Assembly (NCBI GenBank): GCA_902766825.1
Contig: CACXFB010000080.1
Coordinates: 1-62,028, forward strand
Reading direction: 5' to 3'
Length of the DNA stretch: 62,028 bases
From: an uncultured Lachnospiraceae bacterium
GTDB taxonomy: Bacteria; Bacillota; Clostridia; Lachnospirales; Lachnospiraceae
Shown here: one piece after another, positions 36,482-44,817 of the stretch
Layout of the letters: each line of letters starts with the position of its first letter
Numbering within the stretch: the stretch's first letter is position 1
Program-made: the position numbers and the translations under genes
The notes under the pieces: model-generated
Told to the model about the DNA's origin: nothing
Database searches by the model: none
The model's input: the letters and a program-made list of their open reading frames with translations, nothing else

Positions 36482-36991
36482 TTATTCCTCTAACTCTTTT
36501 TGGTACGCATCTAATGTTTTGCCATCAAAGCACACCCACTCTATCAAATCAAATGCCTCAGGATAATCCTTTACAAACTCCTTAACCGCATTTACCGCAA
36601 CTGCTGCCGCCTCATCAAGCGGGTATCTGTAAACTCCCGTTGATATCGATGGAAATGCAATCTTCCTTATGCCTTTTTCAACGGCAATTTTCAATGAATT
36701 GATATAGCATTTTCGCAGATAATCCGCTTCCGATGATATGCCGCCTCTGTATATCGGTCCTACAGTGTGAATAACATACTCACATGGCAGATTATATGCT
36801 CCTGTTATCTTTGCATTTCCTGTCTTGCACCCATGCAATGTCCTGCATTCCTCAAGGAGTTTTGGTCCTGCAGCACGATGTATTGCGCCATCAACTCCGC
36901 CCCCGCCAAGAAGCGATTCATTTGCTGCATTGACGATTGCATCGATGTCATTTTGTTTTGTTATATCACCAAGTATTGCTTTAATCTCCAT
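36482..36991 (-). CDS. Macro-domain protein, ADP-ribose hydrolase type
   Basis: GDITKQNDIDAIVNAANESLLGGGGVDGAIHRAAG and AFPSISTGVYRYP are the loops that bind ADP-ribose in the MacroD class.  The 169-aa protein starts at 36991 with GGAG 6 nt upstream. Such enzymes remove ADP-ribose from proteins or O-acetyl-ADP-ribose. It heads a small run with the kinase-like and Fic genes. The motif is given here in two parts separated by a short gap in the protein. Confidence 0.93.
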   Translation of the reverse strand: MEIKAILGDITKQNDIDAIVNAANESLLGGGGVDGAIHRAAGPKLLEECRTLHGCKTGNAKITGAYNLPCEYVIHTVGPIYRGGISSEADYLRKCYINSLKIAVEKGIRKIAFPSISTGVYRYPLDEAAAVAVNAVKEFVKDYPEAFDLIEWVCFDGKTLDAYQKELEE

Positions 36992-37096
36992 ATTAAACTC
37001 CATTTCCGGACACCAAAATATTGGTTAGTACGCACACATGATAATTTTATAAGTTTTAACCCCAACTTTCAACATTTTAACCATTTCATTTTACTG

Positions 37097-37470
37097 CTAT
37101 TTTTCAATAATAACCATGCACTGTCCATCATCGCAATAGGATGCTAATTTATCAAATTGCGGTGACACAATATAAAATTCATCTATCAGACCATCCACCT
37201 CATAAAGGACAGCTGTAATCTCATCTATGAACCCTTCATAAACCCATCCGTCTCCCAAGATTAAATATAATTTTTTTGACCGGTCAAATGCGAGCTTTTC
37301 TTTAATGGCATTAAGCATGTTGTCCCAGCCTATGCTTTCTTTGATTGTCGCAATTACTTTTAGTTCTTTTCGAAAATGAAGCCAACAATAGTTAAGGTCA
37401 ACTTCTGTATCATCATCATGCTTAAATATCTTTCCGGCAGCTTCTTTAACATTGTTTTTGGTTTTCTCAT
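37097..37470 (-). pseudogene. Frameshifted small gene after the TOPRIM protein
   Basis: An ATG at 37470 overlaps the TOPRIM stop codon (ATGA), but that frame closes after 36 codons. The second frame, open from just after the same ATG to 37097, encodes a coherent sequence ending SYCDDGQCMVIIEK. Adding one A to the AGAAAACC tract joins them into a 124-residue protein beginning MRKTKNNVKEAAG. So a one-base deletion, sequencing error or programmed slippage is present. The family is not recognised; internal translation from ATG 37318 would give 73 residues. Confidence 0.7.
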
Positions 37471-38219
37471 TTAATTATCCTCATAGATATTGATTTATTT
37501 TTTCCCAAATCATCAAATGGTAAAAAAATCTTTTTAAGAACTTCTGACTTCGACCAATCAATTGAAGAAATATGAATTCCAAAAGCTCTCATAGCATTTT
37601 GTGGATTACGAATACTAAAAAATGTTCCAACGGTAGCTTTATTCGCTTTATTTATTTTTTTCAAATCCAAATCTGGCTCATCTTTAAGAGTATCAACAAA
37701 ATCAACCACTTCACTAATTAATTGTGCATGCTCCGGCATTTTGCTCAATGAATTTATTATCACTCGCTCCAATGCTCCATTTTCATTTTCCGGAATAATT
37801 AACAGATATGTATTAATATATTTGGGTTGTTGAAATGAATCTATAATTTTATTGTTGTTCCATTCACCCACTTTAAATATAATATTATCTAAAATCCCGT
37901 TAATCGTTCTGTTTATCTTAGCATCTGTGTTCTCATCTCTGTCTGTAACAATCATCAACGAAGATATATCCTGTTCAATTATCATATCATTTATACGATG
38001 CTTCTCAACAAAACTCTTATATTTACCATTACCACCCACTCCGCATACAACCAACTGGTTTTCACCCTTATAAAGACTTTCTATATGTTCACACTCTTCA
38101 AGTGCAGTTATTCCAAGATTATTGCTGTTTTTACTCTTCCATCCATACACTTTTTGAAGATAATAACTGATAAGTAATATATCCGATACACCTTCAACAA
38201 GTACTAATTCCGTCATCAT
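37467..38219 (-). CDS. TOPRIM-domain protein (DUF3226-like)
   Basis: LVLVEGVSDILLI supplies the TOPRIM Glu and MIVTDRDEN the Asp-x-Asp, the metal-binding residues of OLD-family nucleases and related proteins. It is 250 aa and overlaps the ATPase gene by 4 bp. An OLD-like ATPase and a separate TOPRIM protein together resemble split OLD or PARIS-type defence pairs; nuclease or toxin activity is inferred. Confidence 0.78.
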   Translation of the reverse strand: MMTELVLVEGVSDILLISYYLQKVYGWKSKNSNNLGITALEECEHIESLYKGENQLVVCGVGGNGKYKSFVEKHRINDMIIEQDISSLMIVTDRDENTDAKINRTINGILDNIIFKVGEWNNNKIIDSFQQPKYINTYLLIIPENENGALERVIINSLSKMPEHAQLISEVVDFVDTLKDEPDLDLKKINKANKATVGTFFSIRNPQNAMRAFGIHISSIDWSKSEVLKKIFLPFDDLGKNKSISMRIIK

Positions 38220-39328
38220 AAGCGCACCTCAAATTCAAATACTTTTCTGTTTTCATATACATATTTCCCTGTAACATTCCTTGCAACTATATTACTGTCA
38301 TTATCTAATTGAATTCTTTTTAAAGTTATAACTCTTATAGGATCACACTTATTATTTTCTTCATATTTTCCATACTCAAGAATTGCCTGAATAACTTCAA
38401 TGTTATGCGTTGCTATAAATAATTGAACATTTAGTTTTTTGGCAAGTTCAAACACAACCGGAAATAATACATCATAGTATTTTTTATGCAACCCATTTTC
38501 TATTTCATCAATCATTAATATTGAATCCGAAGCAGCAAATAGTTTATTAACGATATAAAGCATTCTTTTCATACCATCCCCATAAACAGAAAAGGGCATG
38601 TTAACTCCTTTATTTGTAATTATCGTCTCAACGTATGCACCATCATCGGTTTTTATATAACAAATATCCGCAATAGCAGAATCAAACTTTCTGAGTATAT
38701 CAATAACAAGTTTTTTATACTCTTGATTCTCCACTATATTTTGCAGCAAATCATAACGCAAATGACCAAAAGGTGATACATAATGAACTTCTTTCTTAGC
38801 AACACCCCCTATCCCCCCTGTATCCAAAGATGTACATCTTATATTATTCTCATGGCTCTCTTTTCCAGTATGTTTAATAATCTTTCCTGTAAATACTTTA
38901 GCTGTTTCCGGAATAACAGAAGACATTTTATATATATTTTTTTGACGTGCAGACAATGTGGACATCTCAAGTGCATCCTCACCTACTATTGTTTTTTCAC
39001 TACCAATAAACTGGAATTCCATTAGTCCTTTGTTACTGTGCGCTGATATACCTATAATCATATTTTCCTTGTCCTGCTCCACATTGAACATCTTGATAAA
39101 CGATGTATAAAAACTATTATTGTCCGGATTCAGAACAGTCCTTTGATTAATTATCTTTTTTACTTCTCCTAATTGAGGTTTGGAAAACAATAATTGTACA
39201 GCTTCTAAAAAAGAGGTTTTTCCACTATTGTTATCCCCCACCAATAGATTAATACCAGAAAGATTTGTAATATTTAATTGCCGTATTCCCCTAAACTGAT
39301 TAATATCAATTGAATTAATGAATGCCAT
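38216..39328 (-). CDS. OLD/RecF-like AAA ATPase
   Basis: Walker A GDNNSGKTSF lies near residue 32, and SILMIDEIENGLH plus LFIATHNIEV are the Walker B and H-loop segments of the ABC-like AAA_15/AAA_21 group. The 370-aa protein has no TOPRIM of its own; this is supplied by the overlapping next gene. Its start overlaps the stop of the XRE gene by 1 bp. Confidence 0.87.
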   Translation of the reverse strand: MAFINSIDINQFRGIRQLNITNLSGINLLVGDNNSGKTSFLEAVQLLFSKPQLGEVKKIINQRTVLNPDNNSFYTSFIKMFNVEQDKENMIIGISAHSNKGLMEFQFIGSEKTIVGEDALEMSTLSARQKNIYKMSSVIPETAKVFTGKIIKHTGKESHENNIRCTSLDTGGIGGVAKKEVHYVSPFGHLRYDLLQNIVENQEYKKLVIDILRKFDSAIADICYIKTDDGAYVETIITNKGVNMPFSVYGDGMKRMLYIVNKLFAASDSILMIDEIENGLHKKYYDVLFPVVFELAKKLNVQLFIATHNIEVIQAILEYGKYEENNKCDPIRVITLKRIQLDNDSNIVARNVTGKYVYENRKVFEFEVRL

Positions 39329-39654
39329 TATATTTCATCTCCTTCAATACTCTCAAAACTTATTACCAGCCTTGTATGTGTAGCCGATGCAATCTTATGT
39401 AATGTTTCTATCCTTGGAGTAACCTTGCCGTTTTGTATTTTACTTATATTAGATTGAGACATATGAGTTATTTTACATAAATCCTCCTGTGTAAAATTAT
39501 TCTCATCTAACACTCTTTGAATCTCATCAGCTACTGTTCTAAGTAGCTCACTTAAATCATCCTCTGATACTTTTTTTTCATCTTTTGAAGAAAAATCCGG
39601 TTTCTTTAAATTTTTAATTTGCTCAAAAATTGATTTCATGTCTTCATTATCCAT
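39328..39654 (-). CDS. XRE-family HTH regulator of the ATPase/TOPRIM operon
   Basis: The 108-aa protein has a C-terminal helix-turn-helix (FTQEDLCKITHMSQSNISKIQNG) and a charged N-terminal helix. It is the first gene of the operon, with GGAGG before the ATG. Three palindromes upstream (39670-39727) surround a TATAAT box, so autorepression is likely. HigA-like antitoxin behaviour is possible. Confidence 0.86.
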   Translation of the reverse strand: MDNEDMKSIFEQIKNLKKPDFSSKDEKKVSEDDLSELLRTVADEIQRVLDENNFTQEDLCKITHMSQSNISKIQNGKVTPRIETLHKIASATHTRLVISFESIEGDEI

Positions 39655-39669
39655 ATTTTAGACCTCCAT

Positions 39670-39727
39670 ATATGTTGATTATAACATATTTTCTTTGAAA
39701 TCAATCATTGATTTGTTATATATAACA
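39670..39727. promoter_or_regulatory. Operator array and promoter of the XRE/ATPase/TOPRIM operon
   Basis: ATATGTT-GATTAT-AACATAT (39670-39689), AAATCAA-TCA-TTGATTT (39698-39714) and TGTTATATATAACA (39714-39727) are perfect-armed palindromes. The first and third share TGTTA/TAACA arms. On the minus strand a TATAAT box lies inside the first palindrome and TTGATT inside the second, 15 bp apart. The arrangement fits repression by the XRE protein. Confidence 0.7.
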
Positions 39728-39791
39728 TATTTATTTGATTTTCTTTTATAATATGTCATTCGTGACATAAATATTTATTCTTTTAAACTAT

Positions 39792-39857
39792 TATAAAAAT
39801 AACCCTGAAGTTTTTACCATCCACTAAAAACGGATTTTTCAAAACTCTAGGGTTATT
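39792..39857 (-). terminator. Long-stem terminator after the small EF-hand-like gene
   Basis: AATAACCCT and AGGGTTATT enclose an inner GTTTTTA/TAAAAAC hairpin, and the minus strand continues into TTTTTATAAT. It lies 20 bp downstream of the small gene ending at 39877. Confidence 0.55.
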
Positions 39858-39876
39858 ATGTACTTTTTGTAACATT

Positions 39877-40050
39877 TTAAAAATCTGCTCCAAAATCATC
39901 CGAACTGTCAAAATTGCCCGAAATCATGCTGTCCTCATGTTCCTGATAATCATACATCATTGCTTCCTCTTTAAGATTCAAACTGCCATCACCGTCATAA
40001 TCAAACATGTCCTCCGATGATCCTCTTGTAGATCCGTCAAATGGTCCCAT
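39877..40050 (-). CDS. 57-aa acidic protein with EF-hand-like loop
   Basis: A perfect GAAGGAGGTATTCTT ribosome site precedes ATG 40050. The protein is rich in Asp and Glu and holds DYDGDGSLNLKEE, matching the 12-residue calcium-binding loop (Asp, Asp, Asp, Ser, Leu, Glu at the usual positions). Gly, Ser and Phe/Asp repeats fill the rest. A terminator follows. It is too short for most gene finders. Function is unknown; calcium binding is inferred. Confidence 0.65.
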   Translation of the reverse strand: MGPFDGSTRGSSEDMFDYDGDGSLNLKEEAMMYDYQEHEDSMISGNFDSSDDFGADF

Positions 40051-40262
40051 AAGAATACCTCCTTCATTATGAAAGAAACAACTGCTGCACGTTCACCCCT
40101 GATAATTATAATACGTACTCTGAAATCATTCGTCCAATGGCTCCTATATCAACCGAACCTTTAAATTCAAAGTTTGTTGTGAATCCATTTGAGAACGAAA
40201 TAAACACTTCCTTTTTTGTTCTATTATACAAGAAAATAGAATGCCAATTCATTAAAATCATC

Positions 40263-40880
40263 TTACATTTTTATATTTTTTCTCTTAAATTTTTCTCCTT
40301 CATAAACCCTCACGGGATTGCCTCGTACTATCTCAGAATGCTTTGACCATGCATCACTTGCCAGCTCTTTTTTGTTATCCTCTTCCTTTTTTCGAAGGAT
40401 TGCCTGAATTCTTTTTAATGCCTTTTGCTTGTTCATATACTGGCTGCGCTCCTGTCTGCATTCGACTGTTATTCCGCTTGCAATATGTCTTACGCGGACA
40501 CCGGATTCGACCTTATTAACATTTTGGCCGCCCTTGCCACCACAATGCATCGTCTCTATCTTGCAATCTTCTTCCTTAAAGTCCGTGATTTCCTCTGCTT
40601 CATTTAAAATACTGACATCAACATACCAGTTTTTTCTCTGATGATTTGCTCTCACAGGACTCTTGCAAATCCAAAGAACCGTACCTGTCAAATCATTTAC
40701 TGAATCATCGATTTCCATTATTGCAGATTTATATCCATTTCCCGAATTGTCTTCGTTAACAAAAACAACGCTTGAATTTTTATATTCCCGCAGTAATTCT
40801 TTGCACAATTTTTCAACCGCAATGGAACATTCCGCCGGTCCCCTGCCGCCACTTATTTGAATTAACAACTTATTTCTCAC
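40263..40880 (-). CDS. prfH: PrfH, release-factor homologue for ribosome rescue
   Basis: The 205-aa protein is a shortened class I release factor. The GGQ loop reads HCGGKGGQNVNKVES and the basic tail (KRKNIKM) is typical; the stop-codon recognition domain is missing. The start is GTG 40880 or TTG 40868. It overlaps the rtcB gene by 11 bp, the conserved prfH-rtcB2 pairing. Known homologues free peptides from ribosomes whose 16S rRNA has been cut by a toxin, so that RtcB can reseal the RNA. Confidence 0.9.
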   Translation of the reverse strand: MRNKLLIQISGGRGPAECSIAVEKLCKELLREYKNSSVVFVNEDNSGNGYKSAIMEIDDSVNDLTGTVLWICKSPVRANHQRKNWYVDVSILNEAEEITDFKEEDCKIETMHCGGKGGQNVNKVESGVRVRHIASGITVECRQERSQYMNKQKALKRIQAILRKKEEDNKKELASDAWSKHSEIVRGNPVRVYEGEKFKRKNIKM

Positions 40881-41985
40881 CTGCCTTATAGTTGTACACC
40901 GGTTTTACTATCTCATTTACCTCTACCGTATCTTTTATATTGCCCAGAATGTTATCGATATCCCTGTATGCAAAAGGAGCCTCGTCTAGCGTACCTGCGC
41001 CAATACATGTGCTGAATATACCTTTCATCCCGGACTTAAATGCAGATACTGTGAAATGATTTTTTACGTCATCCCGTCTGTATTTTCTGCCCGAACCGTG
41101 TGGCGCGGATTCATTCCACTGTGTATTGCCTTTTCCCGTTCCTATAATCACTCCGTCTCTCATATTGATTGGAATTATAACCGGCTGTCCTTTTCTTGCC
41201 GATATGGCGCCTTTCCTGAGAATCTGATTTCCATCAGACATCGTATCAATATAATTGTGAACCGACTCTATGCACTCCGTCTCTTTCCACTTCATACCCT
41301 TAACAATATCACGAAGAATGATGCTGCGATTTAGCGAAGCATATTCCTTTGCAATCTCCACATCACGCACATAAGCTTCTTTTAAATCTCCTTCAAGCCA
41401 CGTCAATTCATAAGGGACATCAATGCCTGCTTCCTTAAGATATCTTTGTCCCTGATTTATGTAATACTGCGTAATCTCCGTTCCAAGATGTCTGCTGCCT
41501 GAATGAATAACCACGTAAGTGTTCTCTTTTCCCTTGTCAATCTCGATGAAATGATTACCGCCGCCAAGTGTCCCAAGACTTCTAAGTGCCTTGTCTTCGT
41601 TAATCTGTCCATAGCAATTAAGCCTTGAAAAATCAAACTCAGTTGCCACATGATGCGGCCTTTTGCGTATTTCAAATCCTGATGGTATATTCTCCCGGAT
41701 TACCCTGTCAAGCTTCTGAAATTCAAGTCCCTTAGTCTTAACATTTGCCATAAGCATTCCGCAGCCGATATCCACTCCGAGCAGGTTTGGAATCACTCTT
41801 TTACCAATTGTCATGGTAAGTCCTATCGTTCCTACTTTTCCCGGATGTACATCAGGCATTACCCTTATAACCGACTCATTTGCCACTTCGTTGTCGCAAA
41901 TCATCTTAAGCTGCGCCCTTGCATAATCATCTATATCCTCTGTGAAAATAATCGCCTCAGCGTATTTTCCCGTAACTTTATTCAT
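40870..41985 (-). CDS. rtcB2: RtcB-type RNA ligase paired with PrfH
   Basis: GVDIGCGM (catalytic Mn-binding Cys), GTLGGGNHFIEI, HSGSRHLG and SAPHGSGRKYRR are RtcB active-site motifs. The protein is 371 aa, compact for the family. RtcB joins a 3'-phosphate or cyclic phosphate to a 5'-OH using GTP. Its gene overlaps prfH and lies 6 bp after a small XRE gene, indicating one operon for repair of toxin-cut RNA. Confidence 0.93.
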   Translation of the reverse strand: MNKVTGKYAEAIIFTEDIDDYARAQLKMICDNEVANESVIRVMPDVHPGKVGTIGLTMTIGKRVIPNLLGVDIGCGMLMANVKTKGLEFQKLDRVIRENIPSGFEIRKRPHHVATEFDFSRLNCYGQINEDKALRSLGTLGGGNHFIEIDKGKENTYVVIHSGSRHLGTEITQYYINQGQRYLKEAGIDVPYELTWLEGDLKEAYVRDVEIAKEYASLNRSIILRDIVKGMKWKETECIESVHNYIDTMSDGNQILRKGAISARKGQPVIIPINMRDGVIIGTGKGNTQWNESAPHGSGRKYRRDDVKNHFTVSAFKSGMKGIFSTCIGAGTLDEAPFAYRDIDNILGNIKDTVEVNEIVKPVYNYKAGEK

Positions 41986-41991
41986 ATATTT

Positions 41992-42246
41992 CTAAGCTCC
42001 AATCTTTGCGCCGTCAACTGACCGGGCAACAATTATATCATCAACTGACACGTTAAATATCATCGCCAATGCCACCAGATTATCAATTGTAGGCATAGTC
42101 GTGCCATGTTGCCACTTGTAGATTGCCTGTGGCGTTGCAAAACCGAAAATGTTCTGCAAATCCTTAACAGTCAATCCGACTTTCTTTCGCATTGTTAATA
42201 TATTTCTTCCTGTTGCAACCATATCAATAACAGGTATTGCTATCAT
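41992..42246 (-). CDS. Small XRE-type HTH protein between two RtcB genes
   Basis: The start at 42246 has GGAGG 6 nt upstream. The 84-aa protein contains GLTVKDLQNIFGFATPQAIYKWQ, a clear helix-turn-helix. It likely regulates the RtcB/PrfH operon. It has no other domain. Confidence 0.82.
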   Translation of the reverse strand: MIAIPVIDMVATGRNILTMRKKVGLTVKDLQNIFGFATPQAIYKWQHGTTMPTIDNLVALAMIFNVSVDDIIVARSVDGAKIGA

Positions 42247-42329
42247 TTTTTCCTCCATTCCGACTTCGGAGGGCATTATCTTAACTGCCCGTGCACAAGT
42301 GCCCGGCAGTCATACTGTCAGGCTTTGCA

Positions 42330-43544
42330 CTACTCAGAAGCCTTATAGTTGTAAATTGGTTTCATCACATCGATTACATCCACCGATTCCCTGATTACAT
42401 CTATGATGTCCTCAAGGCGCTTGTATGCCATCGGTGCCTCATCTAGTGTTTTTTCATTTATCGATGTGGTATAAATACCCTCCATAGTTTTCTTGTACTC
42501 TTCCATGCTCAAGGTGTTTCTTGCCATAGTTCTTGACATTATTCTTCCTGCACCGTGAGGAGCTGAATAATTCCACTCCGGATTACCTTTTCCAACAGCA
42601 AGCACGCTTCCGTCTCTCATATTAATCGGAATCAACACTTTCTCTCCGGCATGAGCCGCCATTGCGCCCTTTCTCAAAATCATTTCATCTGTATCGATAT
42701 AATTATGAATTGTGTGGAAGCTCTCGCCGCCTGTCATTCCTGTTCTTTCAAGAATAATCTCTGCCATTCTTTCTCTGTTTCGTCTTGCAAACCTCTGGCA
42801 TATCACAACATCGTGAAGATAACCCTCAAGATATTTTCCTGACAAATAACAAAGATCATCAGGCATGCTAGGCTCTCTCTCGTAAACCTGAGCTTGAAGT
42901 TCCTTTAATGCCGCCTGGATTTCGCTTCTTCGTCCCTGCTCCTTGTAAGTTCTTATTATCTCATCACGCTTTTCAAAATACTCTCCGTAACCTCTGTCCA
43001 AATTAACGGCAAGGCGCTGATAAATTTCTGCCACCTGCTTTCCAAGGTTTCGTGAACCTGAATGAATTACAAGATACTTTGTACCATCTGCCGCCTCATC
43101 AATCTCTATAAAATGATTTCCTCCTCCCAATGTGCCAAGTGATCTCTCAAGTCTCTTTGTCTCCCTTAAATCTCTGTAGCAGGCAAGCTCTGTCAAATCA
43201 AATCTTTCCTGTCTGCCTTCCCACACATTCTTTCCCGAAGGAATGAAATGTGCTGCCTCGTCCATCTTCTCAAAATCAATATCAACTTTGCCAAGATTCA
43301 CGGTATACATTCCGCATCCGATATCCACACCAACCACATTAGGAACCGCTTTGTCCGTAATAGTCATTGTAGTACCTATGGTGCATCCTTTTCCTGCGTG
43401 AACGTCAGGCATAATTCTGATTCTGCTTCCCTCAGTCATTGCGTAATCACACATACGCTTTATCTGTTCTATTGCTTCATCTTCCACGACTCTTGCGTAG
43501 CAGATTGCTGTATTTACTTTTCCTTTAATCTCTAATATATCCAT
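42330..43544 (-). CDS. rtcB: RtcB-type RNA ligase, second paralogue
   Basis: It shares all RtcB motifs (VGVDIGCGM, GTLGGGNHFIEI, HSGSRNLG, SAPHGAGRIMSR) and is 404 aa, longer than the PrfH-linked copy. It is first in the operon, with AAAGGAG before the ATG. It probably has the general tRNA or RNA repair role while the 371-aa copy serves PrfH; the split of roles is inference. Confidence 0.93.
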   Translation of the reverse strand: MDILEIKGKVNTAICYARVVEDEAIEQIKRMCDYAMTEGSRIRIMPDVHAGKGCTIGTTMTITDKAVPNVVGVDIGCGMYTVNLGKVDIDFEKMDEAAHFIPSGKNVWEGRQERFDLTELACYRDLRETKRLERSLGTLGGGNHFIEIDEAADGTKYLVIHSGSRNLGKQVAEIYQRLAVNLDRGYGEYFEKRDEIIRTYKEQGRRSEIQAALKELQAQVYEREPSMPDDLCYLSGKYLEGYLHDVVICQRFARRNRERMAEIILERTGMTGGESFHTIHNYIDTDEMILRKGAMAAHAGEKVLIPINMRDGSVLAVGKGNPEWNYSAPHGAGRIMSRTMARNTLSMEEYKKTMEGIYTTSINEKTLDEAPMAYKRLEDIIDVIRESVDVIDVMKPIYNYKASE

Positions 43545-43642
43545 CTTTATTCTCCTTTCTTCACATCTATTATTTTAAATTCATTCAGCCTCTTTTGTGT
43601 AAACACAAACAGTTGAATAAATTGGTACACTGGAAAAACAAA

Positions 43643-43680
43643 AGCAGACCGCCTGCCTTATACAAGGTAAGCGGTCTGCT
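43643..43680 (-). terminator. Intrinsic terminator
   Basis: AGCAGACCGC and GCGGTCTGCT enclose an inner CCTT/AAGG stem, and the minus strand continues with TTTTGTTTTT. It terminates leftward transcripts coming from 43863. Confidence 0.85.
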
Positions 43681-43710
43681 AAACATGTTCATTTATAAGA
43701 TTCAATATAT

Positions 43711-43863
43711 CTATTCTTTTAGAATCTGTATTAAAGCAACATTTTCTCGCATATGCTTAGTCTTATATGAAGGCACGAAAATAATCTCGCATTCAGAACT
43801 TTTATCGAATGCCAGTTCATAACTATAATTATTCAGACTATATATACGATTTAATGCTGTCAT
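43711..43863 (-). CDS. Possible 50-aa protein
   Basis: ATG 43863 follows GGAAAGGAAG with a suitable spacer. The sequence is Tyr/Asn- and Lys-rich and ends shortly before a strong terminator. No family is recognised. It may be real because of the ribosome site and terminator, but the length leaves doubt. Confidence 0.4.
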   Translation of the reverse strand: MTALNRIYSLNNYSYELAFDKSSECEIIFVPSYKTKHMRENVALIQILKE

Positions 43864-44022
43864 GTCTTTTCTTCCTTTCCGGGAGGCTATGCGCTCCGCT
43901 TTACTTTTTTCTCTTTGATACATCGTATAATAACACAAAATATTTTAGTTGTCATTATACTTGTGGTATAAATTTATATTTATTTTCTCTATTAAAACAC
44001 ATTCCTTGCTATAGAACCATCC

Positions 44023-44775
44023 CTATCGACTCACTCTTATCTCCATCATGTTCATGTAAATGTCATCCGGCTTCCTGTCGGTTATTACAACCGTTCCGCC
44101 AAAGTCGGAAAATGTGACTGGTGAGGATTTACCGAATTTATCGTGGTCCGACAAAATGTACCTATGCCCCATAAGGGTATTTTCTATGGCTACCTTTTTA
44201 ATCATTGCCTCCCGGATGTCCGGTGTTGAAAATCCAAGTTTTGCACTTACACCATTTGTTCCGAAAAAGCCTTTGGTAAAATGGTATTTCTGGATATTCA
44301 GTATGGCATCTGCCCCAACTATCGCTTCGGTATTTTCCTTAAGTTCACCTCCGATTAGCAGGACCTTCATACCTTTTCTTGCAAGATTCTTTGCATGAGA
44401 AACAGCATTTGTAACATATGTGGCATCCTTTTGTGTTATATACTCAATCATATACTCTGTCGTTGTTCCGGAGTCTATAAATACATAGTCTCCTTTTTCA
44501 ATCAGTGATGCAGCATATTTTGCAATCCGCTGTTTCTCCTGCCTGTTAATCTTCTCTTTTTCCTGAACCGAAAGTTCCTTGGCATTTCCTTTCGCTTCTA
44601 AGGCAATTGCACCGCCATAGACTTTTACAAGTTTACCTTCACGATTCAAATCCGTTATAGCTCTTCTGATAGTAGATTCCGACGTATTCAGATAAGCTTT
44701 CAGTTCCTGAACAGTCACACTCTTATTCTCATTTACCTTCTTTAATATGAGCAATTTTCTCTCTTCAGAAAGCAT
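44023..44775 (-). CDS. DeoR-family regulator of the fructose operon
   Basis: The N-terminal helix-turn-helix (VTVQELKAYLNTSESTIRRAI) and the sugar-phosphate-binding domain (DSGTTTEYMIEYI, KAFFGTNGVS-type segment) identify the DeoR/FruR class. It is 250 aa and is the last gene of the PTS operon, 42 bp after ptsI. It likely senses fructose-1-phosphate and represses the operon; TTGTGCAT repeats upstream of fruK are candidate sites. Confidence 0.92.
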   Translation of the reverse strand: MLSEERKLLILKKVNENKSVTVQELKAYLNTSESTIRRAITDLNREGKLVKVYGGAIALEAKGNAKELSVQEKEKINRQEKQRIAKYAASLIEKGDYVFIDSGTTTEYMIEYITQKDATYVTNAVSHAKNLARKGMKVLLIGGELKENTEAIVGADAILNIQKYHFTKGFFGTNGVSAKLGFSTPDIREAMIKKVAIENTLMGHRYILSDHDKFGKSSPVTFSDFGGTVVITDRKPDDIYMNMMEIRVSR

Positions 44776-44817
44776 TTGTCATCATCTCCAACAACCTTTT
44801 ATCTTTTTGTTTTGGAA

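Noticed and set aside
26419-43544. Prophage or integrative element
   Set aside because: Many conflict genes are present but no integrase, capsid, portal, relaxase or attachment-site repeats were seen.
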